Program-made: the position numbers and the translations under genes
Shown: piece after piece, positions 16,730-24,893 of the stretch
Numbering within the stretch: position 1 is the stretch's first letter
Layout of the letters: every line of letters begins with the position of its first letter
The notes under the pieces: model-generated
The model's database searches: none
What the model was told of the DNA's origin: nothing
The model's input: the letters and a program-made list of their open reading frames with translations, nothing else
Assembly (NCBI RefSeq): GCF_013113715.1
Contig: NZ_CP053344.1
Span: 62,001 to 126,000 of the forward strand
DNA: 64,000 nt
Reading direction: 5' to 3'
Origin: Herbiconiux sp. SALV-R1
GTDB taxonomy: Bacteria > Actinomycetota > Actinomycetes > Actinomycetales > Microbacteriaceae

Positions 16730-17659
16730 ATGAGCAGTCTCGACGCCCCGGCCGGGCGGGGCATCCGCCGCAGCCGGTCACGCCGACTCGCCCTGGCCGG
16801 GGTGGGGCTCGTCTCCGCGCTGGTGCTGGGCGGATGCACGGCCGCCTCCGACGACGCGGGAGCGGATGATGAACCCGGCCCCGCGAGCACCTCCGCCACC
16901 GCGACGCCGACGCCCACCCCGACCCCCACGGCGACGGGCGGGGTGAAGCAGCTGCCGGCGAACCCCGTGTTCGACTACCAGCTCGGCGGCGGTTACGAGC
17001 CGCCGAAGGGCGTCACGGTGGTGGTGCGCGACAGCACCGACAGCCCCGCGGAGGGGCTCTACAACGTCTGCTACGTCAACGCCTTCCAGAGTCAGCCCGA
17101 CGCCACCTGGCCCGACGTGCTCGTGGTGCACGACGCGAAGGGCGAACCGCTGGCCGACGCCGGCTGGCCCGACGAGTACATCCTCGACATCTCCACCGAT
17201 GACAACCGTCAGGCCATCGTCGAACGGCAGGCCGAGACCATCGCCGGATGCGCGGCCGCGGGCTTCGACGCGGTCGAGTTCGACAACCTCGACTCGTACA
17301 CCCGCGCCAAGGGCGCGTTCGGTCTCGAGGCCGCCGTCACCTTCGCCACCTCGCTGGCCGCCTACGCCCACGAGGTCGGGCTCGCCGTCGGCCAGAAGAA
17401 CACGCCGGAGCTCGGAGACCGCGGGGCCACCGAGATCGGCTTCGACTTCGCGGTCTCGGAGCAGTGCGCCCTGTTCGACGAGTGCGCCGCCTACACCGGG
17501 CCCTACGGCGACAAGGTGCTCGACATCGAGTACGCCGACGACCTGCGCGGCACCTTCGACGAGATCTGCGCGAACCCCGCGACGCCGCGGAGCGTCATCC
17601 TGCGCGACCACGACCTCGTTCCGAAGGGCGAGGAAGGCTACGTGTACGAGCGCTGCTGA
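16730..17659 (+). CDS. Endo-alpha-1,4-polygalactosaminidase-like lipoprotein (GH114)
   Basis: A 309-residue lipoprotein: twin positive N-terminus, hydrophobic core and lipobox VLGGC, then a Thr/Pro linker (TPTPTPTPTATG), then a TIM-barrel-like domain. The conserved strings YILDIST, GFDAVEFDNLDSY and VGQKNTPEL are those of glycoside hydrolase family 114, which cuts galactosaminogalactan-like polymers. The acidic residues in EFDNLD are likely catalytic. It may act on fungal or bacterial exopolysaccharide outside the cell. Alone in its transcription unit; start supported by the leaderless-type box. Confidence 0.82.
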   Translation: MSSLDAPAGRGIRRSRSRRLALAGVGLVSALVLGGCTAASDDAGADDEPGPASTSATATPTPTPTPTATGGVKQLPANPVFDYQLGGGYEPPKGVTVVVRDSTDSPAEGLYNVCYVNAFQSQPDATWPDVLVVHDAKGEPLADAGWPDEYILDISTDDNRQAIVERQAETIAGCAAAGFDAVEFDNLDSYTRAKGAFGLEAAVTFATSLAAYAHEVGLAVGQKNTPELGDRGATEIGFDFAVSEQCALFDECAAYTGPYGDKVLDIEYADDLRGTFDEICANPATPRSVILRDHDLVPKGEEGYVYERC

Positions 17660-17806
17660 GCGCCACCCGAGACGCGACCCCGGCTCTTCACCGTTCGTTC
17701 ACCCGACCTTCGTCGACCGTGCCGGGCCGCGGTCACCCGCGGCTTGCGAGGATTGGTCACACCTGGAGCGCGACCGCCAGGGAGCGACAGGACGGTGGGG
17801 CCAGCC

Positions 17807-18442
17807 ATGGGCGAGGGGCGACACGCGGCGGGCCCGCTGACGCGGACCATGGTGCTCTTCGACTGGGGCGACACGGTCGTCATCGACGCCGATCGCGCCC
17901 GGGCCGCGCTCAACGTCGTTCTCGCCCGGCGCGGACTGCCGACGCTCGGCGAGGCCGAGTTCTCGATGCGGTTCCGCCTCCCGCTCGGCGAGCTGTTCGA
18001 GCGCCTGGGCGTGCCGGGCGACGATCGCGCCGCGGCCGAGGCGGAGTGGACCTGCGAGCTCGACGTGGCACGGGCGCACCTGCGCGACGGCGCCGTCGAG
18101 TGCCTCGACGAGCTCTCGCGGCAGGGCGCGTGGCTCGGTGTCGTGTCGGCCTCCTCGGCCTCCGCGGTGCGCTTCGACCAGCGTTCGCTCGCGGTGCCGG
18201 CCGTCTGGAACTCGGTCGACGCCTCGGTTCCCGACAAGTTGGCGCTGCTGCTGCGGCACCGCGCGACGCGGCAGAAGGCCTACTTCGTCAGCGACTCCGC
18301 CGACGACATGCGCTGCGCCTCGGCCGCCGGGTTCACGCCCATCGGGGTGACCGAGGGCGAGGCCACGGCGGGGTCGCTGCGTGCTGCGGGCGCGGTCGAG
18401 GTGATCAGCTCGCTGAGGGAGCTCATCCCGATCGTGAGGTGA
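17807..18442 (+). CDS. HAD superfamily hydrolase
   Basis: A 211-residue protein. Motif I is LFDWGDTVV, where the nucleophile Asp is kept but the usual +2 Asp is Gly; motif II is the Ser in GVVSASSASAV, motif III Lys in VPDKLALLL and motif IV FVSDSADDMRCASAAG. It resembles small-molecule phosphatases of the HAD subfamily I. The Gly at +2 is seen in a branch of the family and may change leaving-group chemistry. Start 17807 chosen by length; 17849 is also possible. The stop lies in a 19-bp tandem duplication. Confidence 0.75.
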   Translation: MGEGRHAAGPLTRTMVLFDWGDTVVIDADRARAALNVVLARRGLPTLGEAEFSMRFRLPLGELFERLGVPGDDRAAAEAEWTCELDVARAHLRDGAVECLDELSRQGAWLGVVSASSASAVRFDQRSLAVPAVWNSVDASVPDKLALLLRHRATRQKAYFVSDSADDMRCASAAGFTPIGVTEGEATAGSLRAAGAVEVISSLRELIPIVR

Positions 18443-18472
18443 GCATCCGATCGTCAGGTGAGCATCCGATCG
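18429..18472. repeat. 19-bp tandem duplication spanning the HAD stop codon
   Basis: Units at 18429-18447 and 18448-18466 differ by one base, with six bases of a third copy. The first unit contains the TGA stop at 18440-18442, so the end of the gene has been copied into the spacer. Confidence 0.8.
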
Positions 18473-18511
18473 CCTGCTGGGCGGCACCGCTCGGGTGGAG
18501 CTGCCCAGCGC

Positions 18512-19258
18512 CTAGGTGAAGCTGCCCGGCATGGTCGCGGCCTGGTAGACGGCGTTGAACACCGCAACGACCACGACGATGCTCACGACCACCGACAGCG
18601 CCATGATGGCGATCGTGGCCCACATCGGCGCGATGCCCCGGCCCGCCCGGCGGCGCACCACGACCGAACGACCGATGGGGTAAACGACGCCGAGGAAGGC
18701 CCAGGCCCAGTGGAACGGGCGGTCGTAGCCGTGGCGGAGGAGCCACTTGCGGTCGAGCACGGCGAACACGATGACCGCGGCGTAGATGAGCCAGCCCGCG
18801 ATGGTGGTGATGGCCTGGGCGGCGAGCCCGGCGGGGCTGTAGCCGCCGTACGGGGAGAGGCCGTACGGGTCGCCATAAGGGTCGCCGGTGTAGGCGATCA
18901 TGCGGTCGACCTCGGTGAGGCTGAGCGGCAGGAGCAGCAGCGACAGCAGGGGGAGGAAGGTGATCACCCAGATGAAGACGTTGTACACCGGGGTGCCGGG
19001 CGGCACGGTGGCGGGAGCCGCGGGCGCGTAGGCGCCGTAGGGCGGGGCCGCTCCGTACGCGGGCGCGGCCGGGGCGTAGCCGCCGTAGGGCGCGGGGGTC
19101 GGAGCCTGCGGCGCGGGGGGCTGTGCGGGTGCCGCGGGCTGGGCGTGCTGAAGGTGCTCCGTCCACTGCGTTCCGTCCCACCACCGCTGGGCGGGCGAGC
19201 CCGCCGGGTCGGGATACCAGCCGGCGGGAGGCGTCGGGGTGCCGTCGGGGAAGCTCAT
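18512..19258 (-). CDS. DUF2510 membrane protein
   Basis: A 248-residue protein. The N-terminus has the DUF2510 tryptophan motif GWYPDPAGSPAQRWWDGTQW, followed by an Ala/Pro/Tyr-rich linker with repeats such as YGAYAPAAPA, then about four transmembrane segments (first NVFIWVITFLPLLSLLLLPL). This architecture is common in Actinobacteria and has no assigned biochemical role; the tyrosine/proline linker probably sits on the cytoplasmic side. AGGAGA lies five bases before the ATG. It is divergent from the mtnA-like gene across 102 bp. Confidence 0.8.
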   Translation of the reverse strand: MSFPDGTPTPPAGWYPDPAGSPAQRWWDGTQWTEHLQHAQPAAPAQPPAPQAPTPAPYGGYAPAAPAYGAAPPYGAYAPAAPATVPPGTPVYNVFIWVITFLPLLSLLLLPLSLTEVDRMIAYTGDPYGDPYGLSPYGGYSPAGLAAQAITTIAGWLIYAAVIVFAVLDRKWLLRHGYDRPFHWAWAFLGVVYPIGRSVVVRRRAGRGIAPMWATIAIMALSVVVSIVVVVAVFNAVYQAATMPGSFT

Positions 19259-19360
19259 GGATCTCCTGATCGTCGCGGACACAGCAAGCATAGGGGTGCG
19301 CCCGCACAGAGCGTCGGCCCGAGCCGGTATCCTCGTGTGGGGGAGATCGACGGGAACCGC

Positions 19361-20425
19361 ATGACCACTGGCACGACCGAGCTCACCCCTCGCGACCACC
19401 CTGTTCTCGACGACTCGGTGAGGGTCGACGGCGGTGTGGTGCGCATCCTCGACCGCCGGGTGTTCCCCGAGCGGGTCGAGTGGGTCGAGGCCGCCGATGC
19501 GGAGCAGGTGGCGGCCGCCATCACCGCGATGGTCACCCAGAGCTCCGGCCCCCTGTTCGCCGCCTACGCCGGCCTCGAGCTCACGGCCCTGCAGGTGCGC
19601 GAGCTGCCCCTCGCGGCGGCGGCCGAGCGGATGCGCGTGGCCGGCACCGCGCTCGAGAACGCCCGCCCCACGAACAACCACCCGCGCGAGGCCGTCGAGC
19701 ACGTGCTCGCCGCCATCGCGCCGGCGACCACCACGCCGGCGCTCGTCGAGGCGGCCGTCGAGGCCGCGCGGGCGGGAGCGCGGTCGTACCGCGACCGCAG
19801 CCACCGGCTCGGCGTCGAGACGGTGGCGCTGCTCGGCGACGGTGCCCGCGTGCTCACCCACTGCTGGATGGACACCTACCTCATCGAACTCGTGCGCGCC
19901 GCCCGCGAGGCGGGCAAGCGGTTCGAGTGGGTCGCCACCGAGACCCGGCCCTACCTGCAGGGCGCCCGGCTCACCTCGCACACGCTCGCCGAGTTCGGCG
20001 AGCGGGTCACGCTCATCACCGACGGCATGGGCGCTGCGGCGCTCGCTCCGGGGTCGACCCTCGGCCGGGTCGACGCGCTCGTCACCGCCGCCGACCGGGT
20101 ATCGCTCGACGGCAGCGTGGTGAACAAGGTGGGCACACTGGGGCTCGCCGTCGCCGCGTCGGCCTTCGACGTGCCCTTCTACGCGCTCGTGCAGGCGCCC
20201 GACCTCGCGGCACCCACCGCCGACGACATCGCGGTGGAGGAGCGCGACCCCGCCGAGGTGCTCCACACGCTCGGGCGGCGCACCGCCTCGACGCTCGTCA
20301 CGGAGGCCTGGTACCCGGCCTTCGACGTCACGCCGGCGCGCTTCGTCACGCGCATCGTCACCGACCGCGGGGCGTTCGAGCCCGCCACCGTGGGCGAGTC
20401 GTACTACGGGGCCGCGGCACGATGA
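19361..20425 (+). CDS. mtnA: MtnA-like S-methyl-5-thioribose-1-phosphate isomerase, divergent
   Basis: A 354-residue protein of the MtnA/eIF2B-alpha fold. Family motifs present: LTHCWMD (catalytic Cys), ETRPYLQGARLTSHTL, LITDGMGAA (catalytic Asp) and VVNKVGTLGLA. The early MtnA motif RGAPAIG is replaced by QSSGPLF, and the segment after RPT (NNHPREAVEHVL) also departs from the usual form. It should convert an aldose-1-phosphate to the ketose-1-phosphate in methionine salvage or the related 5-deoxyribose route. It heads the operon mtnA-mtnK-mtnC-mtnB, all with 4-bp overlaps. A TATCCT box lies at 19328-19333. The substrate could differ from that of classic MtnA. Confidence 0.75.
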   Translation: MTTGTTELTPRDHPVLDDSVRVDGGVVRILDRRVFPERVEWVEAADAEQVAAAITAMVTQSSGPLFAAYAGLELTALQVRELPLAAAAERMRVAGTALENARPTNNHPREAVEHVLAAIAPATTTPALVEAAVEAARAGARSYRDRSHRLGVETVALLGDGARVLTHCWMDTYLIELVRAAREAGKRFEWVATETRPYLQGARLTSHTLAEFGERVTLITDGMGAAALAPGSTLGRVDALVTAADRVSLDGSVVNKVGTLGLAVAASAFDVPFYALVQAPDLAAPTADDIAVEERDPAEVLHTLGRRTASTLVTEAWYPAFDVTPARFVTRIVTDRGAFEPATVGESYYGAAAR

Positions 20426-21711
20426 GCGACGCCCCGGCACAGAGTCCGCTGAGCCCCTACGAGTTGCTGGTCACCGCCGACGACGTGGTGCGGTACCTCG
20501 ACGGGCGAGGGCTTCTCGGGCTGCTCGCCGAGACCGGCTCCGAGGTCGCCGTGCGCGAGGTGACCGCGGGCAACATGAACCGCGTCTTCATCGCCGCAGG
20601 TCCCCGGGGCTCACTCGCGGTGAAGCAGGCTCCGCCGTGGGTGCAGGTGGTGGGTCCGGAGTGGCCGATCGACCCGTCGCGCATCGTGCGGGAGGCGCGC
20701 ACCTACGAGCAGCTGGCCGGCAGCGTTCCCGACTCCATCCCGACGATCGTGAGCTTCGACCCGGAGCGCTACGTGCTGGTGATGGAAGACCTGTCCGACC
20801 TCGTGGTGCTGCGCGACGCGCTCGTCGCCGAGGTCGGGGGCGAGGATGCGGGGGTCGACTACTCCGCACTCGGCCGGGTGGTGGGGCGCTTCGTCGGCGA
20901 ACTGGCCGCGGGCACCTCGGTCGCAGCCCTCGGGCAGCAGGCGCACGGCGAGCTGGTCGAGAGCTCGGCGAACCCCGAGCTCTGCGCGCTCACCCTCGAC
21001 GTCGTGCTCGACGAGCCCTATCGGGAGCACGAGCACAATCACTGGCACCCGGTGCTCGACGAGCGGGTGCGGGGGCTCTATCGAGACGAGGCGGTGCACG
21101 CGGCGGTGGCGCGCATCCGTGCCGCGTTCGAGCAGCGCGAGGAGGCACTGCTGCACGGTGACCTGCACAGCGGGTCGGTGATGGTGGGGCGTCGCGACGG
21201 CGCGCAGCTGGTGAAGGTGTTCGACCCCGAGTTCAGCTTCGTCGGGCCGATCGGCATGGACCTCGGGCTGTTCTGGGCGAACCTCGAGATCGCGGCGCTC
21301 GCGGCCGAGGCCGTCGGCGACCACGAGCTCGCAGCAGCGCGCTACTCGGCCATCGCCGCCTCGCTCGACGCCTTCGCGGCGGCCTGGGGCGACGACGAGT
21401 CGCTCGCGGCGATCGTGAGCGACAGCTGGTCGTTCGCCGGGGTCGAGGGCATGCGCCGCGCCGCCGGGTTCTCCCACGCCGCCGACATCGAGTCGCTTCC
21501 CGAGCCCGCCCGTGCCGCCGCATCGTCGCGACTGTTCGACGTGGCGCGGGAGCACATCCTCTCGGGGGCCGAGGTGGCGCATCCGTTCGCCGCCGCGGCC
21601 GACTCAGCCGCAGCATCCGGGGCTGCGGTCGCACCCGACTCAGCCACCGCATCCGGGGCCGCCGTGCCCGACTCACCCACCGCATCCGACGCATCGAAGG
21701 AACGACCGTGA
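20422..21711 (+). CDS. mtnK: MtnK-like methylthioribose kinase with repeat-rich tail
   Basis: A 429-residue sugar kinase of the APH/choline-kinase fold. The nucleotide and catalytic motifs are VTAGNMNRVFIAA, VKQAP, VMEDLSD, the Brenner loop LLHGDLHSGSVMV and FDPEFSFVGPIGMDLG, all in MtnK form. It should phosphorylate methylthioribose on C1, producing the substrate of the isomerase encoded just upstream (ATGA overlap). The C-terminal 45 residues form an Ala/Ser/Asp-rich tail built from three repeats and are absent from normal MtnK, so likely unstructured. A second, separate mtnK-like gene lies at 26052-27350. Confidence 0.82.
   Translation: MSDAPAQSPLSPYELLVTADDVVRYLDGRGLLGLLAETGSEVAVREVTAGNMNRVFIAAGPRGSLAVKQAPPWVQVVGPEWPIDPSRIVREARTYEQLAGSVPDSIPTIVSFDPERYVLVMEDLSDLVVLRDALVAEVGGEDAGVDYSALGRVVGRFVGELAAGTSVAALGQQAHGELVESSANPELCALTLDVVLDEPYREHEHNHWHPVLDERVRGLYRDEAVHAAVARIRAAFEQREEALLHGDLHSGSVMVGRRDGAQLVKVFDPEFSFVGPIGMDLGLFWANLEIAALAAEAVGDHELAAARYSAIAASLDAFAAAWGDDESLAAIVSDSWSFAGVEGMRRAAGFSHAADIESLPEPARAAASSRLFDVAREHILSGAEVAHPFAAAADSAAASGAAVAPDSATASGAAVPDSPTASDASKERP
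21601..21690 (+). repeat. Three in-frame repeats in the mtnK 3' end
   Basis: Units begin at 21601 (36 bp), 21637 (33 bp) and 21670 (21 bp, truncated). They encode variants of Asp-Ser-Ala-Thr-Ala-Ser-Gly-Ala-Ala-Val-Pro and each carries the word GCATCC. Confidence 0.8.
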
Positions 21712-22442
21712 CCGACACCGCCTCCGCCCCCCTCACCGTCACCGCGCGCTACCTCGTGGTCGACCTGGAGGGCACGACGAGCGCCGCCGGGTTCATCCTC
21801 GGCGACCTCTACGACTACGCCCGCCCCCGCCTCGCGGCCTGGCTCGACGAACACGCGGGCGACCCGGTGATCGCCGAGGCCCGACAGCAGGTCATCCACG
21901 ACGCATCGCTGCCCACCGACGCGTCGACCGACGAGGTCGTCGCCGTGATGCACGAGTGGATGGAGCGCGACGTCAAGGCCACCCCCCTCAAGACCGTGCA
22001 GGGCCAGATCTGGGCCGAGGGCTTCGCGCGCGACGAGATCTCGTCGCACTTCTTCGACGACGTCATCCCGAGGCTGCGCACCTGGCACGCCCAGGGCGTG
22101 GGGCTCGCCGTGTTCTCGTCGGGCTCGGTCGCCTCGCAGGTGCCGTGGTTCAGGCACTCGCCCGACGGCGACCTCACCTCGCTCATCACCGACTACTTCG
22201 ACACCGTGAAGGCGGGCCCGAAGAAGGTCGCGGAATCGTACGAGAAGATCGCGGCGGCGCTCGGCGTTCCCGCCGCCGAGCTGGTGTTCTTCACCGACAA
22301 CCCGGGCGAGGTGTCGGCGGCGCTCGAGGCGGGCTGGCAGGTCGTGGCGTTCTCGCGCGCCGGCGAGCCGTTCTTCGAGGCCGACTTCGGCGGGGCGACC
22401 GTGGTGTCGTCGTTCGACGACGTCGAGGTGGTGGCGCCGTGA
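21708..22442 (+). CDS. mtnC: Acireductone synthase (enolase-phosphatase E1)
   Basis: A 244-residue HAD-family enzyme. The motif VVDLEGTTSAAGFI is the diagnostic E1 form of HAD motif I, FSSGSVASQ is motif II, and KAGPKKVAESY with FFTDNPGEVSAA supply motifs III and IV. It turns 2,3-diketo-5-methylthiopentyl-1-phosphate into acireductone in two steps. GTG start at 21708 overlaps the kinase stop (GTGA), with AAGGA upstream; the following gene also starts within its stop. The full E1 fusion replaces the separate MtnW and MtnX enzymes of Bacillus. Confidence 0.9.
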   Translation: MTDTASAPLTVTARYLVVDLEGTTSAAGFILGDLYDYARPRLAAWLDEHAGDPVIAEARQQVIHDASLPTDASTDEVVAVMHEWMERDVKATPLKTVQGQIWAEGFARDEISSHFFDDVIPRLRTWHAQGVGLAVFSSGSVASQVPWFRHSPDGDLTSLITDYFDTVKAGPKKVAESYEKIAAALGVPAAELVFFTDNPGEVSAALEAGWQVVAFSRAGEPFFEADFGGATVVSSFDDVEVVAP

Positions 22443-23212
22443 GCGCTGGTTCTGTGGGCGCTGCGGGTTCGCCGGCCGCTGCGGGCGGTCCCTCCTCGCC
22501 CGAGCTGCTGCACGGCGACGGCATCGCCCGGTACGCGTTCGGCGACGGCACGGTGACGGATGCGTCGCTCACCGCAGCGGGCGAGGCGCTCGCCGCCGAG
22601 TCGGCCCGGTTCGCCGGCCTCGGCTGGATGCCCGGCACGGCCGGCAACCTCTCCGTGACGCTCGCGCGGTCGCCCCTGCGGCTCGCGGTGACGGCGTCCG
22701 GCCGCGACAAGGGCGAGCTCCGCACGCAGGACATCGTGCTGGTCGACGAGCAGGGCGAGTGGGTGCCCGATGCCGAGTCGGGCTCCGGCGACGTGACCGC
22801 GCGCCTCGGACTCGCGTCGAAGCCCTCCGCCGAGGCAGGGCTGCACGCCCGCATCGCCGCCGTGACGGGTGCGGGGGCGGTCATCCACGTGCACGCGCTC
22901 GCCGCCGTGCGCGCGGGAGCCGCCTGGCCCGGCGGCGTCCAGCTGCGCGATCTCGAGATGCTGAAGGGCATTGGGCACTCGGCGCACGACGAACTCGTGA
23001 CCATTCCGGTCGTGCAGAACCACCAAGACATGCGGGTGCTCGGCGACGACTTCGAGCGCGTCTACGTGCGGGCGACCGCCGAGGTGCGCGAGGTTCCGGC
23101 GCTGGTGGTGGCGAGCCACGGCATCTACGCCTGGGGCTCCGACCTCCGCCACGCCCGCTGGCACCTCGAGCTCACCGAGGCCCTCCTCCAGATCGCCCTC
23201 GCCACGCGCTGA
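22439..23212 (+). CDS. mtnB: Methylthioribulose-1-phosphate dehydratase (class II aldolase family)
   Basis: A 257-residue enzyme. Motifs fit MtnB: GTAGNLSV, TASGRDKGEL, PSAEAGLHARI, the metal-binding VIHVHALAAV, LEMLKGIGH and IPVVQNHQDM. It dehydrates methylthioribulose-1-phosphate to the diketo intermediate used by MtnC. The first 35 residues are Gly/Ala/Ser-rich and probably disordered. GTG start overlaps the mtnC stop. Last gene of the operon; a hairpin follows. Confidence 0.87.
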   Translation: MSAGSVGAAGSPAAAGGPSSPELLHGDGIARYAFGDGTVTDASLTAAGEALAAESARFAGLGWMPGTAGNLSVTLARSPLRLAVTASGRDKGELRTQDIVLVDEQGEWVPDAESGSGDVTARLGLASKPSAEAGLHARIAAVTGAGAVIHVHALAAVRAGAAWPGGVQLRDLEMLKGIGHSAHDELVTIPVVQNHQDMRVLGDDFERVYVRATAEVREVPALVVASHGIYAWGSDLRHARWHLELTEALLQIALATR

Positions 23213-23215
23213 TGC

Positions 23216-23249
23216 GCCGTCGCGAGCTGCGCGCTGGCTGAGCGACGGC
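23216..23249. terminator. Hairpin between mtnB and the convergent cell wall-binding gene
   Basis: Arms GCCGTCGC (23216-23223) and GCGACGGC (23242-23249) with an 18-base loop fill the 39-bp convergent gap. No T run is seen. Confidence 0.4.
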
Positions 23250-23251
23250 CG

Positions 23252-24778
23252 TCAGCGGCAGAGGTACTTGAGCTTGGCGACGTCGTCGTTCAGGGTGTTG
23301 GGGCCGCCCAGCAGGTAGATGTCGATCGGCTCGAGCGCCGAGGCGCTCCGCCACATCGACTCGGGCAGGCAGCCCTTCTGCACCAGGTACAGCGGTGCGT
23401 CGTTGCTCGCCGCCACCGGCCCGCCCGAGAGCGCATCGGCGAAGACCTCGCCCGAGGCGACGTAGATCTTCTCGTAGCTGCCCTCGAAGACCGCCGTGTT
23501 CATCCGTGCCGCCACGTCGTAGCGGTTCGCGCCGCCGAAACGCTCGACCCTGCCGGGCAGCAGCTGCCCGAGCCACCACTCGATCGACCCGCTCACCGAC
23601 GCGCCACCACCCGCGATGGCGGCGTTCAGGGTGCCCAGGCGGCTGAGCAGCTCGCGCGTCGGCATGTCGAGGTCGGATGCGGTGCCCGGCACCAGAAGCA
23701 CCGCACCATCGCGGTGGGCCGCCGCCGGCCCCGCGGCGAGGGCATCGGGGAAGTTCGCGCCCGTGGCGACGAAGACGTTCGTCGCACCGCCGTCGCAGGG
23801 GGTGGCGTCGCGGGGCGCATCCGGAAGCAGTCCGCAGAAGGCGTAGTCGATGACCGCACGCGACGACTCGTAGCGACCGGCGCCCGCGACGCGCAGCGTG
23901 TCGGGCTGCACGGCGGCGAGCTCGGCGAGCACGGAGTCGCTGATGGTGTTGGCGCCGCCCACCACGACGATCTTCTGCGGCTGCAGCTCGGCGAGCGCGG
24001 CGCGGGTGGAGTCGGGGATGCTGTCGCGCAGGGTGAGCAGCAGGCCGCCGCCCTGGTGCGCGGCGGCGGGACCGGCGCTCAGGGCGTCGGGGTAGCTCTC
24101 GCCGCTCGCGACATAGAGCACGGGCACCGGAGCGGAGTCACCGAAGGCGTTCAGCGCCAGGTTGGCGGCGACGGCGTAGCGGTCGGAGCCGCCGAAGCGG
24201 GTGATCCAGTAGAGCTTCGGGTCGAGGTAGGCGGTGTCGAGTTCCGTCGTCTGTCCGTCGACCACGGTGACGAGCGTGGCTTCGTCGCGGTAGATCGCGT
24301 TGTCGTAGTACACGTCGCGCACGGTTGCACCCACGGGCGCCGTGAAGTGAACGAGGTAGTCGCCCGGGGGCAGGAGCTGGCTGGTGAACGACGACGCCAG
24401 CCCAGGGCCGTCCGACGTCGCCGTCGAGACCAGGGTGAACGTTCCGGTGTCGGGGTCGCGGAGGGAGAACTCGACCGTCACGCCCCGCGCCGGGGTGGTG
24501 TCGCCGGCGTCGGGGTCGCGATAGGCGACGGCGCCCTTCACGAAGCCCCCGGTCACCACATCGATGTCGAACGGGACGGGCGCCGGCGCCTCCGACTGCG
24601 CATCGGTGTCGAGCGGCGGCAGATCGCCCGGGCCAGGAACGGGCGTCGCCGACGGCGACGGGTCGGACTCGGCCAGGGCCGATGAGGCGGGCGAAGCCGC
24701 CTGCGCCGGCGCGGCGAGCGCCCCGACGAGGGCGAGTGCGGTCAGTGCCGCCCCCACGGTGATTCTGATCGAACGCAT
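23252..24778 (-). CDS. Secreted protein with three cell wall-binding repeats (CWB2)
   Basis: A 508-residue exported protein: signal peptide ending in APAQA, a Ser/Pro linker, a Cna-like beta domain (about residues 75-180, DPDAGDTTPARGVTVEF), then three CWB2 repeats marked by RFGGSDRYAVAANLA, the middle copy beginning RVAGAGRYESSRAV, and RFGGANRYDVAARMN, each with the A(S/T)GxxFxDALxxGPxA type core. CWB2 triplets anchor proteins to secondary wall polymers. No enzyme domain is present, so it may be a structural or adhesive surface protein. ATG at 24778 follows GGGGGAAG; an upstream ATG at 24796 is less likely. Confidence 0.85.
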   Translation of the reverse strand: MRSIRITVGAALTALALVGALAAPAQAASPASSALAESDPSPSATPVPGPGDLPPLDTDAQSEAPAPVPFDIDVVTGGFVKGAVAYRDPDAGDTTPARGVTVEFSLRDPDTGTFTLVSTATSDGPGLASSFTSQLLPPGDYLVHFTAPVGATVRDVYYDNAIYRDEATLVTVVDGQTTELDTAYLDPKLYWITRFGGSDRYAVAANLALNAFGDSAPVPVLYVASGESYPDALSAGPAAAHQGGGLLLTLRDSIPDSTRAALAELQPQKIVVVGGANTISDSVLAELAAVQPDTLRVAGAGRYESSRAVIDYAFCGLLPDAPRDATPCDGGATNVFVATGANFPDALAAGPAAAHRDGAVLLVPGTASDLDMPTRELLSRLGTLNAAIAGGGASVSGSIEWWLGQLLPGRVERFGGANRYDVAARMNTAVFEGSYEKIYVASGEVFADALSGGPVAASNDAPLYLVQKGCLPESMWRSASALEPIDIYLLGGPNTLNDDVAKLKYLCR

Positions 24779-24893
24779 GTCTTCCCCCAGACTCATCGAG
24801 CGGCCCGTCTCGACGGGTGTCGCTCAGACTGCGATCCTAAGTCACGCGGGGCGCATCCTGAACTCCCGGATACCGGGAGCACGTACAGCCCGC

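Noticed and set aside
19259-19360. Possible SAM or other riboswitch before the mtn operon
   Set aside because: The leader is short and no conserved riboswitch core or strong hairpin could be recognised.
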